Of a stretch of DNA of 45,044 nt, positions 35,719-44,062 are shown piece by piece (position 1 is the stretch's first letter; every line of letters begins with the position of its first letter). The DNA is from Actinomycetota bacterium. Lineage in GTDB: Bacteria > Actinomycetota > Actinomycetes > Nanopelagicales > Nanopelagicaceae. Under the pieces are notes generated by a model that did no database searches, was not told the DNA's origin, and saw only the letters and a list, made by a program, of their open reading frames with translations. The DNA lies in NCBI GenBank assembly GCA_009698615.1, contig WLPU01000015.1:1-45044 (forward strand), given 5' to 3'. Position numbers and translations under genes: made by a program.

Positions 35719-37695
35719 AAGTCGCTTAAGGGAATCTTTTACAATCGCGGCATCTGATGTGCGCCACAGCGGCGGCATCGAATTAAGCAACACTGATCCA
35801 TATCGTTTAGTGACAATGCGAGAATCTAGAATTGCGACAACTCCTCGATCCTCCTCTGATCTAATCAGGCGCCCAGTGCCTTGCGCTAATAACAATGCAG
35901 CCCTCGGCAATGAGACTTGCATGAAGCCGCTTCCGCCAGCTGCATCAATCTCTGCAGCACGGGCTGACATCACAGGATCATCGGGGCGAGGAAAGGGAAT
36001 TCGATCAATCGCGACCAGAATGCATGAGGCACCAGGTACATCCACACCTTGCCACAAACTCATTGTGCCGAGCAAAATAGAAGTTTCATCTTTTACAAAT
36101 CGCTCTACAAGCGGCCCGACGGCGTCGCCTCGCTTTTGAGTAATCACCTTGATCGGAAGTTCGGCCAACACTTTTCGCAAATGCGCATCGGCTGCCTCTA
36201 CCCCACGCCATGAAGAAAATAGCGCCAGTGTGCGCCCACCCGCTGCGTCGATGAGCTCACCTAATTCGGTAAGGGCTTCAATGCTGGGTCCATCTCTGCC
36301 CGGCTCTGGCAAATGCTTGGGCATATAGAGCATTCCTTGATTAGCAAAATCAAAGGGGGAGCCAACATCGAGCATCTTCACATTTGCTGGGTCTACATCG
36401 CCTTCTTCTACTTGCGTATCGGCGTCATCGCCAACAACAAAACCAATGTTGCGAGCCATCGCATCAAAGCCATTGCCCACAGTCAGGGTTGCTGATGTTG
36501 CTATGACTGGTGTCTTCGTGAGCAAATTTGCGCGAAGTACAGATGAGACGGCAAGAGGTGCTAAATGAAGTGTGGAAAAAGTGGGTTCATACCACAGCAC
36601 TTGTCCAGCCCCGAGTTTTAATAACTTTCCAGCAGTGGTTGAAACCTCAGTGACGGCGCCTTTAACTCGAGCACGCATTGCTATGGCGTCAGAATCCACA
36701 ATCTCTTCATCGGCGCTAATGGATTGAGTGATCCCTTGGGCGCTCTCGCGCACCTTTCTGATGGGTGCCTCTAACTCTGATGGCAACTGATCAAGGCGCC
36801 CTTGCAGATTGGTCTCATACTTCACTCGTTGCCCATAGCTATCCATCGCATCATCAAAAGCGTCTGCAGCTTTGGTAAAAGCATCTGCGAGCTTGCCAGG
36901 CATATGTTTTCTGGCCATCGCAGCTGCGCGAGAAACTCGTGGCCCAGTAAGTTCTTCAGTTACTGCTTGCGTAGTCCGATCCATAAATTCATGGGCTTCA
37001 TCCAAGATCACGGCATCGCGCTCGGGCAAAATAGGATGTGAGTCCACAATCTCTATGGCTAACAAGGTGTGGTTAGTAACAACCACATCGCACGTTTGCG
37101 CCTTAGCTTTGGCAATGGCTGCAAAACATTGATGGCCGTAGGCGCAAACATCTGCTCCCACACATTCGCGACCAGATAGAGAATTGGCATACCAAACTCG
37201 GCGATCGACATCGGGGGCATCATCGCGATCCCCCGAAACGCCGGGTGTCTTTGCCCAGGCCGTCAATCTTTTGGCATCTTGTCCCAGGCTAGATACCTCT
37301 AGTAATACATCACCATCTGGGTCTGAGGTTTCGCTATTCATTTTTTGTAAGCAGATGTAGTTTCCGACTCCCTTATAAATTCCAAAACTAATATCTCGTC
37401 CCAATACTTTCTCAAGGGCGGGGACAATTCGTGGCAAGTCGCGTTCGACCAATTGACGTTGCAGGGCCAAGGTTGCAGTTGCGACAAGGACTCGCTTGCC
37501 GTGCACTAGCGCCGGAACCAAATAGGCAAGAGATTTACCGGTGCCAGTGCCGGCTTGAACCATTAAGTGATGTCGATCCGACAGCGCATTGGCAACTGCC
37601 TCTGCCATCTCAATTTGTCCTTCGCGCGAGGTGCCACCAATGGCCTCAATAGCTGCATCTAAAGCTTTGCGCACTTGGGCTGAAAGGTCACTCAC
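35695..37695 (-). CDS. dinG: DinG/XPD-like superfamily 2 DNA helicase
   Basis: This ATP-dependent helicase of the DinG/YoaA type has Walker A AGTGTGKSLAYLVPAL, the DEAH box ILDEAHE, and C-terminal motifs TMSLWQGVDVPGA and LAQGTGRLIRSEEDRG. Cysteines between motifs Ia and II (in NYICLQK, GRECVGADVCAYGHQCF) fit an Fe-S cluster domain. Length is 666 aa. The start is GTG 37695; TATAAG (37704-37709, minus strand) lies 8 nt upstream. No LexA box is seen before it. A 16-bp palindrome lies at 37741-37756. Confidence 0.92.
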   Translation of the reverse strand: MSDLSAQVRKALDAAIEAIGGTSREGQIEMAEAVANALSDRHHLMVQAGTGTGKSLAYLVPALVHGKRVLVATATLALQRQLVERDLPRIVPALEKVLGRDISFGIYKGVGNYICLQKMNSETSDPDGDVLLEVSSLGQDAKRLTAWAKTPGVSGDRDDAPDVDRRVWYANSLSGRECVGADVCAYGHQCFAAIAKAKAQTCDVVVTNHTLLAIEIVDSHPILPERDAVILDEAHEFMDRTTQAVTEELTGPRVSRAAAMARKHMPGKLADAFTKAADAFDDAMDSYGQRVKYETNLQGRLDQLPSELEAPIRKVRESAQGITQSISADEEIVDSDAIAMRARVKGAVTEVSTTAGKLLKLGAGQVLWYEPTFSTLHLAPLAVSSVLRANLLTKTPVIATSATLTVGNGFDAMARNIGFVVGDDADTQVEEGDVDPANVKMLDVGSPFDFANQGMLYMPKHLPEPGRDGPSIEALTELGELIDAAGGRTLALFSSWRGVEAADAHLRKVLAELPIKVITQKRGDAVGPLVERFVKDETSILLGTMSLWQGVDVPGASCILVAIDRIPFPRPDDPVMSARAAEIDAAGGSGFMQVSLPRAALLLAQGTGRLIRSEEDRGVVAILDSRIVTKRYGSVLLNSMPPLWRTSDAAIVKDSLKRLSEELMQK

Positions 37696-37740
37696 GTGCT
37701 CACCTTATACATCTACACGGATAAAGCTGACTCTTAATGT

Positions 37741-37756
37741 AGTTGAAAGTTCAACT
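37741..37756. repeat. 16-bp perfect inverted repeat upstream of dinG
   Basis: AGTTGAA-AG-TTCAACT is a perfect dyad in the 90-bp gap between the paiB-like gene and dinG. It lies about 30 bp upstream of the presumed dinG -10. It has the shape of an operator for a dimeric regulator, but no regulator is identified. Followed by TTTTATT, it could alternatively be a weak terminator on the plus strand. Confidence 0.4.
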
Positions 37757-37785
37757 TTTATTAACCTTACGACACTACCAAAAAT

Positions 37786-38418
37786 CTAATTTTTGCGAAA
37801 ATATTTCTGCATGAACGTCGCGAGCTCTGGATTGGCTGTGCCCATCCCTGCAATAACTCCGTTTCGGTCATCTTCAGAACGATTCTGACTGATCTTCATT
37901 TTTCCTTCGATCCGCACTGATTCAATAGACAATCCGACAATCGCAGAAAGACTTTTAGAGATGAATTCCTCTGGGGCATCTTCTACTTTCCAAGGAGTCG
38001 ATTGCTGAGCCTCATGGGTGTCGGTTAACTCTCCGACATGATTTCTTAACCAAGTGGCGTCATCATGGACGAGAGGTGTCCCCCAAATGTGCACTGTTGT
38101 GTAGTTCCAGGTCGGAACCACTTTTCCATTTTCTTTCTTTGTCTCATACCACCCTGGGGTTACATAATCTTGCGGTCCTTGGAATACCAAAAGGCATTCA
38201 TTGCCCAGTGCGAGGTCGCGAAGTTGGTTATTTCCGCGAGCTAAATGTCCCGAGAGCGAAAGTGATTGAGGGTCCTTACCCGGCTTGGTTATGAAGGGAA
38301 TAAGATTTGCCGTAATTCCAGTCTGGTCATGAGTAATCAATGTCGCCAACGGAAAGTGTCGAACAAAACTCAGAATCTGCTCGTCTCGTTCCTCTTTGAA
38401 ATGATGAGGAATATACAT
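37786..38418 (-). CDS. PaiB-family FMN-binding protein
   Basis: This 210-residue protein belongs to the FMN-binding split-barrel PaiB family, originally described as a negative transcriptional regulator in Bacillus. Visible motifs are the start MYIPHHFKE, FPLATLITHD, HLARGNNQLRDLA and VTPGWYETKKENGKVVPTWNY with IWG. Whether it regulates transcription or is an FMN enzyme is unclear in most bacteria. Its ATG directly follows the stop of the DsbA-like gene (no gap), so the two are very likely co-translated. Confidence 0.87.
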   Translation of the reverse strand: MYIPHHFKEERDEQILSFVRHFPLATLITHDQTGITANLIPFITKPGKDPQSLSLSGHLARGNNQLRDLALGNECLLVFQGPQDYVTPGWYETKKENGKVVPTWNYTTVHIWGTPLVHDDATWLRNHVGELTDTHEAQQSTPWKVEDAPEEFISKSLSAIVGLSIESVRIEGKMKISQNRSEDDRNGVIAGMGTANPELATFMQKYFRKN

Positions 38419-39060
38419 TTAGGAAACCCCTGCGCGTTCTTTCCAGGCACTTTCAAGTGTCTGTGTGAAGGCCTCAAGTGGTTGAGCCCCTGAGATCCCG
38501 TACTTCATATCCACCACAAAAAATGGCACCCCAGTTGCCCCGAGTTGGCTAGCAAGAGTGCGGTCAGCATTGACTTCTTCGGTAAATTTTCCAGAAAGCA
38601 CTATGTCCTCGACCACGTCTGCATCTAAGCCAATTGATAAACACACACTTACTAAATCTGCATGAGAAAACAGTGGCTTTGATTTCTCAAAATAGGACGA
38701 ATACATGGCCTCGAGTAACTGATCTTGTTTTCCAATAGTTGCTGCCCACAAGAGCAGGCGATGGGCATCAAAAGTATTGCCAGATAGCGTGTTATCGAGG
38801 TCATAGCAAAGGCCTTCACCGTCGGCGATAGCGCAAACATTAGCCTGCATTTCCTTCACGGCAGATGGAGCCAAGTTATATTTAGTGGCTAAGAGTTCTT
38901 GAGTTGCAACAGTTGTCTCAATATCTGGTTGTAGTTGGAAGGCCCGATGGCGAATAGTGATTTCTTCTTTATGCTCGAAAGTTGATAGCGCCTTTTCCAA
39001 TCGGCGCTTGCCGATATAACACCAGGGGCAGACAACATCTGACCAAACATCGATAATCAT
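38419..39060 (-). CDS. DsbA-family (FrnE-like) thiol oxidoreductase
   Basis: This 213-residue thioredoxin-fold protein has the CPWC active site (C11-C14) in VWSDVVCPWCYIGKRRL, and the conserved cis-Pro loop GATGVPFFVVD. It has no signal peptide, so it works in the cytoplasm, as FrnE-type disulfide isomerases do. Pairing with a PaiB-like flavoprotein with zero spacing suggests a joint redox function, which is inference. It is separated from nrdJ upstream by a strong terminator. Confidence 0.88.
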   Translation of the reverse strand: MIIDVWSDVVCPWCYIGKRRLEKALSTFEHKEEITIRHRAFQLQPDIETTVATQELLATKYNLAPSAVKEMQANVCAIADGEGLCYDLDNTLSGNTFDAHRLLLWAATIGKQDQLLEAMYSSYFEKSKPLFSHADLVSVCLSIGLDADVVEDIVLSGKFTEEVNADRTLASQLGATGVPFFVVDMKYGISGAQPLEAFTQTLESAWKERAGVS

Positions 39061-39078
39061 GACTTTAGTTTAGGGCTA

Positions 39079-39117
39079 AAAAAATCCCTGACCCAATTTC
39101 TGAGCCAGGGATTTTTT
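39079..39117 (-). terminator. Intrinsic terminator after nrdJ (bidirectional form)
   Basis: A 12-bp perfect stem, AAAAAATCCCTG (39079-39090) with CAGGGATTTTTT (39106-39117), encloses a 15-nt loop. A-tracts and T-tracts flank the GC core on both sides, so it reads as a terminator on either strand. It sits in the 67 bp between the nrdJ stop and the FrnE-like gene start and should end nrdRJ transcripts. Confidence 0.85.
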
Positions 39118-39127
39118 GTAATTCAGA

Positions 39128-41968
39128 TTAACTGCAGCCTGATGTATTTCCGCAACCTTCACAGACATAACAGGCACCAGATGCACGCATCTTGACGCCG
39201 CAGGTCATACATAACGGTGCATCAGACTTAATACCTGAGATCGCCTCAAGTAATTCTGTCGATGATCCGAAGGTAATTGGCGCATCAATTTTCACATCCA
39301 CAGCCTTGGTTGGAGCTTTAGCAATGGGTGTCGAAACTGGTGTCGCAACAGGGGCTTCAGAGCGTTCGAACTCATCGACATCATCGCTGACATCTTGGGT
39401 GTATGTACCGGTCTCCAGGGCACGTGCGCGCTCAGAAGCGGTGTAGAGGCCAATCCCAGAGCGTGCCTCAAAGGGCAAGTAATCCAGCGCCAAGCGACGG
39501 AAGATGTAATCCATCATGGATTGTGCGATACGAATATCTGCATCATCTGTCATTCCACTTGGCTCAAAACGCAAGTTGGTGAATTTCTCAACAAAAGTTT
39601 GTAGAGGAACTCCGTATTGCAACCCGATTGAAACAGCGATCGAGAATGCATCCATCACGCCGGCAAGAGTTGATCCCTGCTTACCAAGTTTTAAGAAGAC
39701 TTCACCGAGTGCGCCATCGGCATAGGCACCAGAGGTCATGTAGCCCTCAGCACCGCCAACGGAGAACGATGTAGTCATCGATGGACGAGACTTTGGAAGG
39801 CGTTTGCGCACAGCCACTGCTGGTGCAGTTGATGCAGGTGCGCTTCCCTTGGCTTCTTTGCCATCAGACAAAGGTTGTCCAACTTTGCAATTGTCGCGAT
39901 AAACGGCAAGTGCCTTAAGACCAAGCTTCCAACCTTCGTAGTAAACCTCTTCTACTTCCTCCACTGTTGCCTCAGCAGGCAAGTTCACGGTCTTGGAAAT
40001 AGCCCCTGATAGGAATGGCTGGCAGGCAGCCATCATGCGCACATGGCCCATAGGGGCAATGGAACGAGTTCCTAGCGCGCAGTCAAAGATGTCGTAGTGC
40101 TCTGGCTTGAGGCCAGGAGCATCAATGACGTGGCCGTGAGTGGAGATATATTCGACAATGGCTTCAATGGTTTCTTCGGTGTATCCAAGTTTGCGAAGTG
40201 CTGCAGGAACGGTTTGATTAACGATCTGCATCGATCCGCCACCGACAAGTTTTTTGAACTTCACGAGTGAGAAATCAGGTTCGATACCAGTGGTATCGCA
40301 ATCCATCATCAAACCAATGGTGCCGGTTGGGGCAAGAACTGAGATTTGCGCATTGCGCCATCCGTTCTTTTCGCCGATGCTTAAACAAGCATCCCAGGCC
40401 TTATTTGCTTCAGTCCAGACATCACGATCAAGTGTTGTTTGTGACTTAGCAGAAATTGATGCAGATGCATGTTTGCGCATCACGCGTGCATGAGGAGCTG
40501 CGTTGCGTGCAAAGCCATCGTATGGTCCGACAAGTCCTGCAAGCTCAGCACTTCTCTTGTAGGTAATTCCGCTCATAAGCGAGGTGATTGCACCAGCAAG
40601 GGCTCGTCCACCATCTGAGTCATAAGCAAGTCCAGATGCCATCAAAAGCGCACCTAGGTTGGCATAACCAATACCCAGTTGGCGATAGGCACGAGTTGTA
40701 TCGCCGATTGCCTCTGTTGGGAAATCAGCAAAGCAGATCGAAATATCCATTGCAGTGATGATCATCTCTGCTGCACGAGAAAATGTCTTAGCATCAAAGG
40801 AGCCGTCAGCTTTTTGGAATTTCATCAAGTTTAATGATGCAAGGTTGCAAGATGAATTATCTAGCGACATGTACTCAGAGCAAGGGTTGGATGCATTGAT
40901 GCGCCCAGTCTCTGGGTTGGTGTGCCAGTCATTGATCGTGTCATCGTATTGAATTCCAGGATCAGCACATGCCCAAGCAGCCTGTGACATCTTGCGAAAT
41001 AGTGAGCGTGCATCAACTGTCTCAATAACTTCACCAGTTGAGCGAGCCTTCAAACCAAATTCGCTTCCGCCCTCAACAGCGCGCATGAAATCATCGCTCA
41101 CTCGCACAGAGTTGTTGGCGTTTTGATATTGCACAGAAATAATGTCTTTGCCGCCAAGGTCCATATCGAAACCAGCATCACGCAAGGCGCGAATCTTGTT
41201 TTCTTCGTTGACCTTGGTCTCGATGAATTCTTCAATATCTGGATGATCAACATCTAGAACAACCATCTTTGCAGCGCGGCGTGTAGCCCCACCTGACTTG
41301 ATGGTTCCGGCAGATGCATCAGCACCCCGCATAAAGGAGACAGGCCCTGATGCGGTGCCGCCTGATTTGAGAAGCTCTTTGGATGAACGGATGCGTGAAA
41401 GGTTTAGTCCAGCACCGGATCCACCTTTGAAGATCATTCCTTCTTCGCGATACCAATTAAGGATCGAATCCATCGTGTCATCAACAGCCAAAATGAAACA
41501 GGCGCTCACTTGCTGTGGTGATTGCGTACCAACGTTAAACCAGACTGGTGAGTTAAATGAAAAGATCTGGTGAAGCAACATATGAGTAAGTTCGTGTTCG
41601 AAAACCTCAGCATCGGCATCGGATGCAAAATAGCCACTTTCTTTTCCGGCCTTGGTGTAAGTCAACACAACGCGATCGATAACTTGCTTAAGTGACCATT
41701 CGCGGTTTTCGGCACCGACTGCTCCACGGAAATATTTCGTGGTGACAATCATCGATGCGTTCACTGACCAAAAGTCAGGATACTCAACGCCGCGTTGTTC
41801 GAAAACAACTTCGCCGCTCTTCCAGTTTGTCTGAACGACATCTCGACGCTCCCACATCACTTCGTCGTAAGGGTGCACTCCAGCTTTTGTGTAAATCCGC
41901 TCGAGTGTTAAACCCTTGCCTGACTTAGTGGTGGACTTGCTAGGTCGATTGATGACCGTCTCTGACAT
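39128..41968 (-). CDS. nrdJ: Adenosylcobalamin-dependent (class II) ribonucleotide reductase
   Basis: This reduces ribonucleotides to deoxyribonucleotides with vitamin B12 and needs no oxygen-dependent radical subunit. The catalytic barrel is recognisable from FNSPVWFNVGTQSPQQVSAC, GGSGAGLNLSRIRS, NPCSEYMSLDNSSCNLASLN and LAPTGTIGLMMDCDT. The C-terminus ends with CMTCGVKM and CYVCEGCGNTSGC, a zinc-like/redox cysteine tail. Length is 946 aa. GGGGAA lies about 8 nt before the ATG. It follows nrdR by 37 bp in one operon, ended by the terminator downstream. Cells would depend on supplied or made cobalamin; no cobalamin riboswitch is visible. Confidence 0.97.
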   Translation of the reverse strand: MSETVINRPSKSTTKSGKGLTLERIYTKAGVHPYDEVMWERRDVVQTNWKSGEVVFEQRGVEYPDFWSVNASMIVTTKYFRGAVGAENREWSLKQVIDRVVLTYTKAGKESGYFASDADAEVFEHELTHMLLHQIFSFNSPVWFNVGTQSPQQVSACFILAVDDTMDSILNWYREEGMIFKGGSGAGLNLSRIRSSKELLKSGGTASGPVSFMRGADASAGTIKSGGATRRAAKMVVLDVDHPDIEEFIETKVNEENKIRALRDAGFDMDLGGKDIISVQYQNANNSVRVSDDFMRAVEGGSEFGLKARSTGEVIETVDARSLFRKMSQAAWACADPGIQYDDTINDWHTNPETGRINASNPCSEYMSLDNSSCNLASLNLMKFQKADGSFDAKTFSRAAEMIITAMDISICFADFPTEAIGDTTRAYRQLGIGYANLGALLMASGLAYDSDGGRALAGAITSLMSGITYKRSAELAGLVGPYDGFARNAAPHARVMRKHASASISAKSQTTLDRDVWTEANKAWDACLSIGEKNGWRNAQISVLAPTGTIGLMMDCDTTGIEPDFSLVKFKKLVGGGSMQIVNQTVPAALRKLGYTEETIEAIVEYISTHGHVIDAPGLKPEHYDIFDCALGTRSIAPMGHVRMMAACQPFLSGAISKTVNLPAEATVEEVEEVYYEGWKLGLKALAVYRDNCKVGQPLSDGKEAKGSAPASTAPAVAVRKRLPKSRPSMTTSFSVGGAEGYMTSGAYADGALGEVFLKLGKQGSTLAGVMDAFSIAVSIGLQYGVPLQTFVEKFTNLRFEPSGMTDDADIRIAQSMMDYIFRRLALDYLPFEARSGIGLYTASERARALETGTYTQDVSDDVDEFERSEAPVATPVSTPIAKAPTKAVDVKIDAPITFGSSTELLEAISGIKSDAPLCMTCGVKMRASGACYVCEGCGNTSGCS

Positions 41969-42005
41969 TTATATGTTCCCCATCTTCTTTTCGAGTGTCG
42001 TGTAC

Positions 42006-42572
42006 TTAAACTTTTACTGAACTTTTTTGTGCAGATGAAACAACGTTCTTTGGTGTTGGGTTTACAGTGTTGCTTGCAGTGGGGGCTGCACTTTTTCCTG
42101 AGGAATTACTTTGCGAGAGTGCTATCGATGGCGCAGCTCGCAACAGTGCGATCTCACCTTCGAAATCTTCAAGGGAGTTAAAGTTACGGTAAACCGAGGC
42201 ATATCGCAGGTAGGCCACTTCATCGAGTTCGCGAAGTGGTGCCAAAATCGCAAGACCCACTTCTTGGGCTTCGATCTCTGCTTGGCCCGAGGCGCGTAAG
42301 GTTTCCTCCACTCGCTGAGCAAGAAGTGCTAAATCATCTGAATTGACAGGCCGGCCTTGGCAGGCTTTACCCACGCCAGCGATAACTTTCTCGCGGCTGA
42401 AGGGCTCGGTTGCACCAGATCGCTTGATGATGTTGAGCAAAGTAGTTTCTTGAGTCGAAAAGCGAGCGCCACATTCTGGGCACTCACGACGCCGGCGAAT
42501 CTGGGTGCCATCTTCAACTTGGCGGGAGTCAACAACGCGCGAATCATCATGTCGGCAAAATGGGCAGAGCAT
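42006..42572 (-). CDS. nrdR: Transcriptional repressor NrdR
   Basis: NrdR senses dATP/ATP and represses ribonucleotide reductase genes. A zinc ribbon (C3, C6, C31, C34 in CPFC and CPEC) is followed by an ATP-cone (about residues 46-135: [30 protein letters not shown]). The usual length is about 150 aa; here a Ser/Ala/Thr-rich disordered tail of about 35 residues extends it to 188. GGAAGGA precedes the ATG at about 11 nt. It heads the nrdR-nrdJ operon, behind a promoter with two candidate NrdR boxes. Confidence 0.96.
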   Translation of the reverse strand: MLCPFCRHDDSRVVDSRQVEDGTQIRRRRECPECGARFSTQETTLLNIIKRSGATEPFSREKVIAGVGKACQGRPVNSDDLALLAQRVEETLRASGQAEIEAQEVGLAILAPLRELDEVAYLRYASVYRNFNSLEDFEGEIALLRAAPSIALSQSNSSGKSAAPTASNTVNPTPKNVVSSAQKSSVKV

Positions 42573-42648
42573 GCGGCGTGTCGTCCTTCCTTCTATGAAG
42601 TGCGGGTGTATTAGCGATTTTCGTTAAGACCCATCAGTAGGGTTAAAA

Positions 42649-42695
42649 CCACTACTTATGGAACTATACCGCGCTTTGACCCCTACATCTAGTGG
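42649..42695 (-). promoter_or_regulatory. nrdRJ promoter with tandem candidate NrdR boxes
   Basis: Two 16-bp sites resembling the NrdR box (consensus near ACACTATATATAGTGT) occur on the plus strand as CCACTACTTATGGAAC (42649-42664) and CCCCTACATCTAGTGG (42680-42695). By my alignment they match about 9/16 and 11/16 positions. Their centres are 31 bp apart, with a 15-bp gap, the known spacing for NrdR pairs. On the minus strand a promoter TAGATG (42686-42691), 17 bp, TATAGT (42663-42668) is overlapped by both boxes. Confidence 0.6.
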
Positions 42696-42811
42696 TAACT
42701 GTAAAGGAGCACTTAAGGCTTGCCCTGCATTGCCTCAATGAATTTTTCTAGGGCGTGTCGGGGCTACCCCTCTAATTTTTCTTGGTGCGCCCCGCTCAAT
42801 CCCCAACCGCC

Positions 42812-43153
42812 TTATGCAGGAATGCGAAGAACCTGCCCTGCCGAAACATCAGGCACCAATAGTGAATTGGCACTCATGATCGCATCGACCATCGCCAAAA
42901 CATCGCTCCCGTGGGCTGCAGTGGTGGCAAGAGACCACAGAGTGTCCCCTGGAGCCACAACAACTTTCACATAAGAAACGTGCGTGCTGTGAGAGAAAAC
43001 ATCACCAGCTCCAGCCTTCATCGAAAAAGCAGCGCCCAGCACTATCGCCAGAGAGACAACCACGGCCAATCGCGCTAACCGACCACGACGATTAAGCCCT
43101 TGCGAGCGAAGCGTCATAGTGCGGGACGGATAATTCAGTGCGATTGTGCTCAT
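42812..43153 (-). CDS. LysM-domain membrane protein, Rv2719c/DivS-like SOS cell-division inhibitor candidate
   Basis: From ATG 43153 (MSTIALNYP, AGGAGG 8 nt upstream) the product is 113 aa. A basic N-terminus precedes one hydrophobic helix (LARLAVVVSLAIVLGAAFSM), then a LysM domain beginning VAPGDTLWSLATTA. LysM binds peptidoglycan. In actinobacteria small LysM proteins divergent from lexA (M. tuberculosis Rv2719c, Corynebacterium DivS) are SOS-induced and hold back division. The same arrangement occurs here, with a perfect LexA box 64 bp upstream. Function by synteny; an extended start at 43177 is less likely. Confidence 0.8.
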   Translation of the reverse strand: MSTIALNYPSRTMTLRSQGLNRRGRLARLAVVVSLAIVLGAAFSMKAGAGDVFSHSTHVSYVKVVVAPGDTLWSLATTAAHGSDVLAMVDAIMSANSLLVPDVSAGQVLRIPA

Positions 43154-43216
43154 GGTCTTGCCTCCTGGACGAGTCACTTCTTAGCGCTAGTCCTTGGTTC
43201 AACCTTGGGGAAGGTT

Positions 43217-43232
43217 TCGAACACTTGTTCGA
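43217..43232. promoter_or_regulatory. LexA/SOS box (perfect)
   Basis: TCGAAC-ACTT-GTTCGA is an exact match to the actinobacterial SOS box TCGAAC-N4-GTTCGA. It lies 64 bp before the LysM gene start and about 90 bp before lexA, and probably serves the LysM gene. Confidence 0.9.
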
Positions 43233-43275
43233 TAGGACATTTATAGCCCACCCCACTGACAAAAGCAAGAATAAT

Positions 43276-43316
43276 TCGAACAGATGTTTGAATTTTTTTA
43301 CTTTTTCCCCTATCCT
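43276..43316 (+). promoter_or_regulatory. lexA promoter with second LexA box on the -35
   Basis: TCGAAC-AGAT-GTTTGA (43276-43291) is an SOS box with one mismatch. It overlaps the -35 TTGAAT (43288-43293), which is 17 bp from the -10 TATCCT (43311-43316). The -10 ends 6 nt before ATG 43323, so the lexA message should begin at its start codon and be autorepressed. Confidence 0.8.
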
Positions 43317-43322
43317 CTAGCC

Positions 43323-44054
43323 ATGAGCAAAAAAAGCAGCGATACAGCCCAGGCTAAGCGTGGATCTGGCAAGTTGGCCCCGGCTAAGGCTTCCAATGAC
43401 CTCCTCGAGCTCCCTGATGGCCCTGCCGATGAGCATGGCCTCACCACCCGCCAGCTGAAGATTTTGCAGGCGATCAAGGAAGCGTTGGTGACCAACGGCT
43501 ACCCACCTTCCATGAGAGAAATCGGCGCCGCTGCAGGACTTGCCTCCCCTGCCTCTGTTCAATACCAATTGCAAGCCCTTGAGAAAAAAGGTTTTATCCG
43601 TCGAGACCCCACCCGTGGCAGAGCCCTTGAGGTTCTACTTCCAGGCGATGAACCAGTATCGCCACCAGCAGCTGAGAGAACTCGCCAAGTGCCACTTGTC
43701 GGACGCATTGCAGCTGGCGGGCCCATCTTGGCTGAACAAACAATTGAAGAAACATTCCCATTGCCCGAATCCATCGTTGGTAGTGGCGAACTGTTCATGC
43801 TTAAGGTCGTCGGGGATTCCATGATTAATGCAGCTATTTGTGATGGCGACTTTGTCGTTATTCGCTCACAAAAAGATTGCAACAAGGGCGAGATTGTTGC
43901 CGCGATGATTGATGGCGAAGCAACGGTAAAAACTTTCTCTCGCAAAGATGGTCACATCTGGTTACTGCCGGCAAATGATGATTTCGAACCAATCAATGGC
44001 GATCATTGCGAGATTCTTGGCAAGGTCACTGCAGTACTTCGAAGCGTGCAGTAA
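43323..44054 (+). CDS. lexA: SOS repressor LexA
   Basis: The N-terminal winged helix-turn-helix ([36 protein letters not shown]) is preceded by a 35-residue Lys/Ala-rich extension. The C-terminal peptidase domain has the cleavage site in RIAAGGP (A131-G132), the nucleophile S166 in VVGDSMINA and the general base K203 in ATVKTF, so self-cleavage is intact. Length from ATG 43323 is 243 aa. A longer frame from 43284 would start inside the promoter and is rejected. It converges with the permease gene 8 bp downstream. Confidence 0.96.
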   Translation: MSKKSSDTAQAKRGSGKLAPAKASNDLLELPDGPADEHGLTTRQLKILQAIKEALVTNGYPPSMREIGAAAGLASPASVQYQLQALEKKGFIRRDPTRGRALEVLLPGDEPVSPPAAERTRQVPLVGRIAAGGPILAEQTIEETFPLPESIVGSGELFMLKVVGDSMINAAICDGDFVVIRSQKDCNKGEIVAAMIDGEATVKTFSRKDGHIWLLPANDDFEPINGDHCEILGKVTAVLRSVQ

Positions 44055-44062
44055 TTCGAGGG

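Noticed and set aside
41969-42005. Possible cobalamin riboswitch before nrdJ
   Set aside because: Only 37 bp separate nrdR and nrdJ, and no B12-box-like sequence is seen there or upstream of nrdR.
42764-42800. GC-rich inverted segments after the LysM gene
   Set aside because: Stems of 4-5 bp with no adjoining T-tract on the relevant strand; not a credible intrinsic terminator.
43284-43322. Extended lexA N-terminus from ATG 43284
   Set aside because: That start lies inside the SOS box and promoter and adds a Phe-rich stretch unlike LexA; ATG 43323 follows a proper -10.
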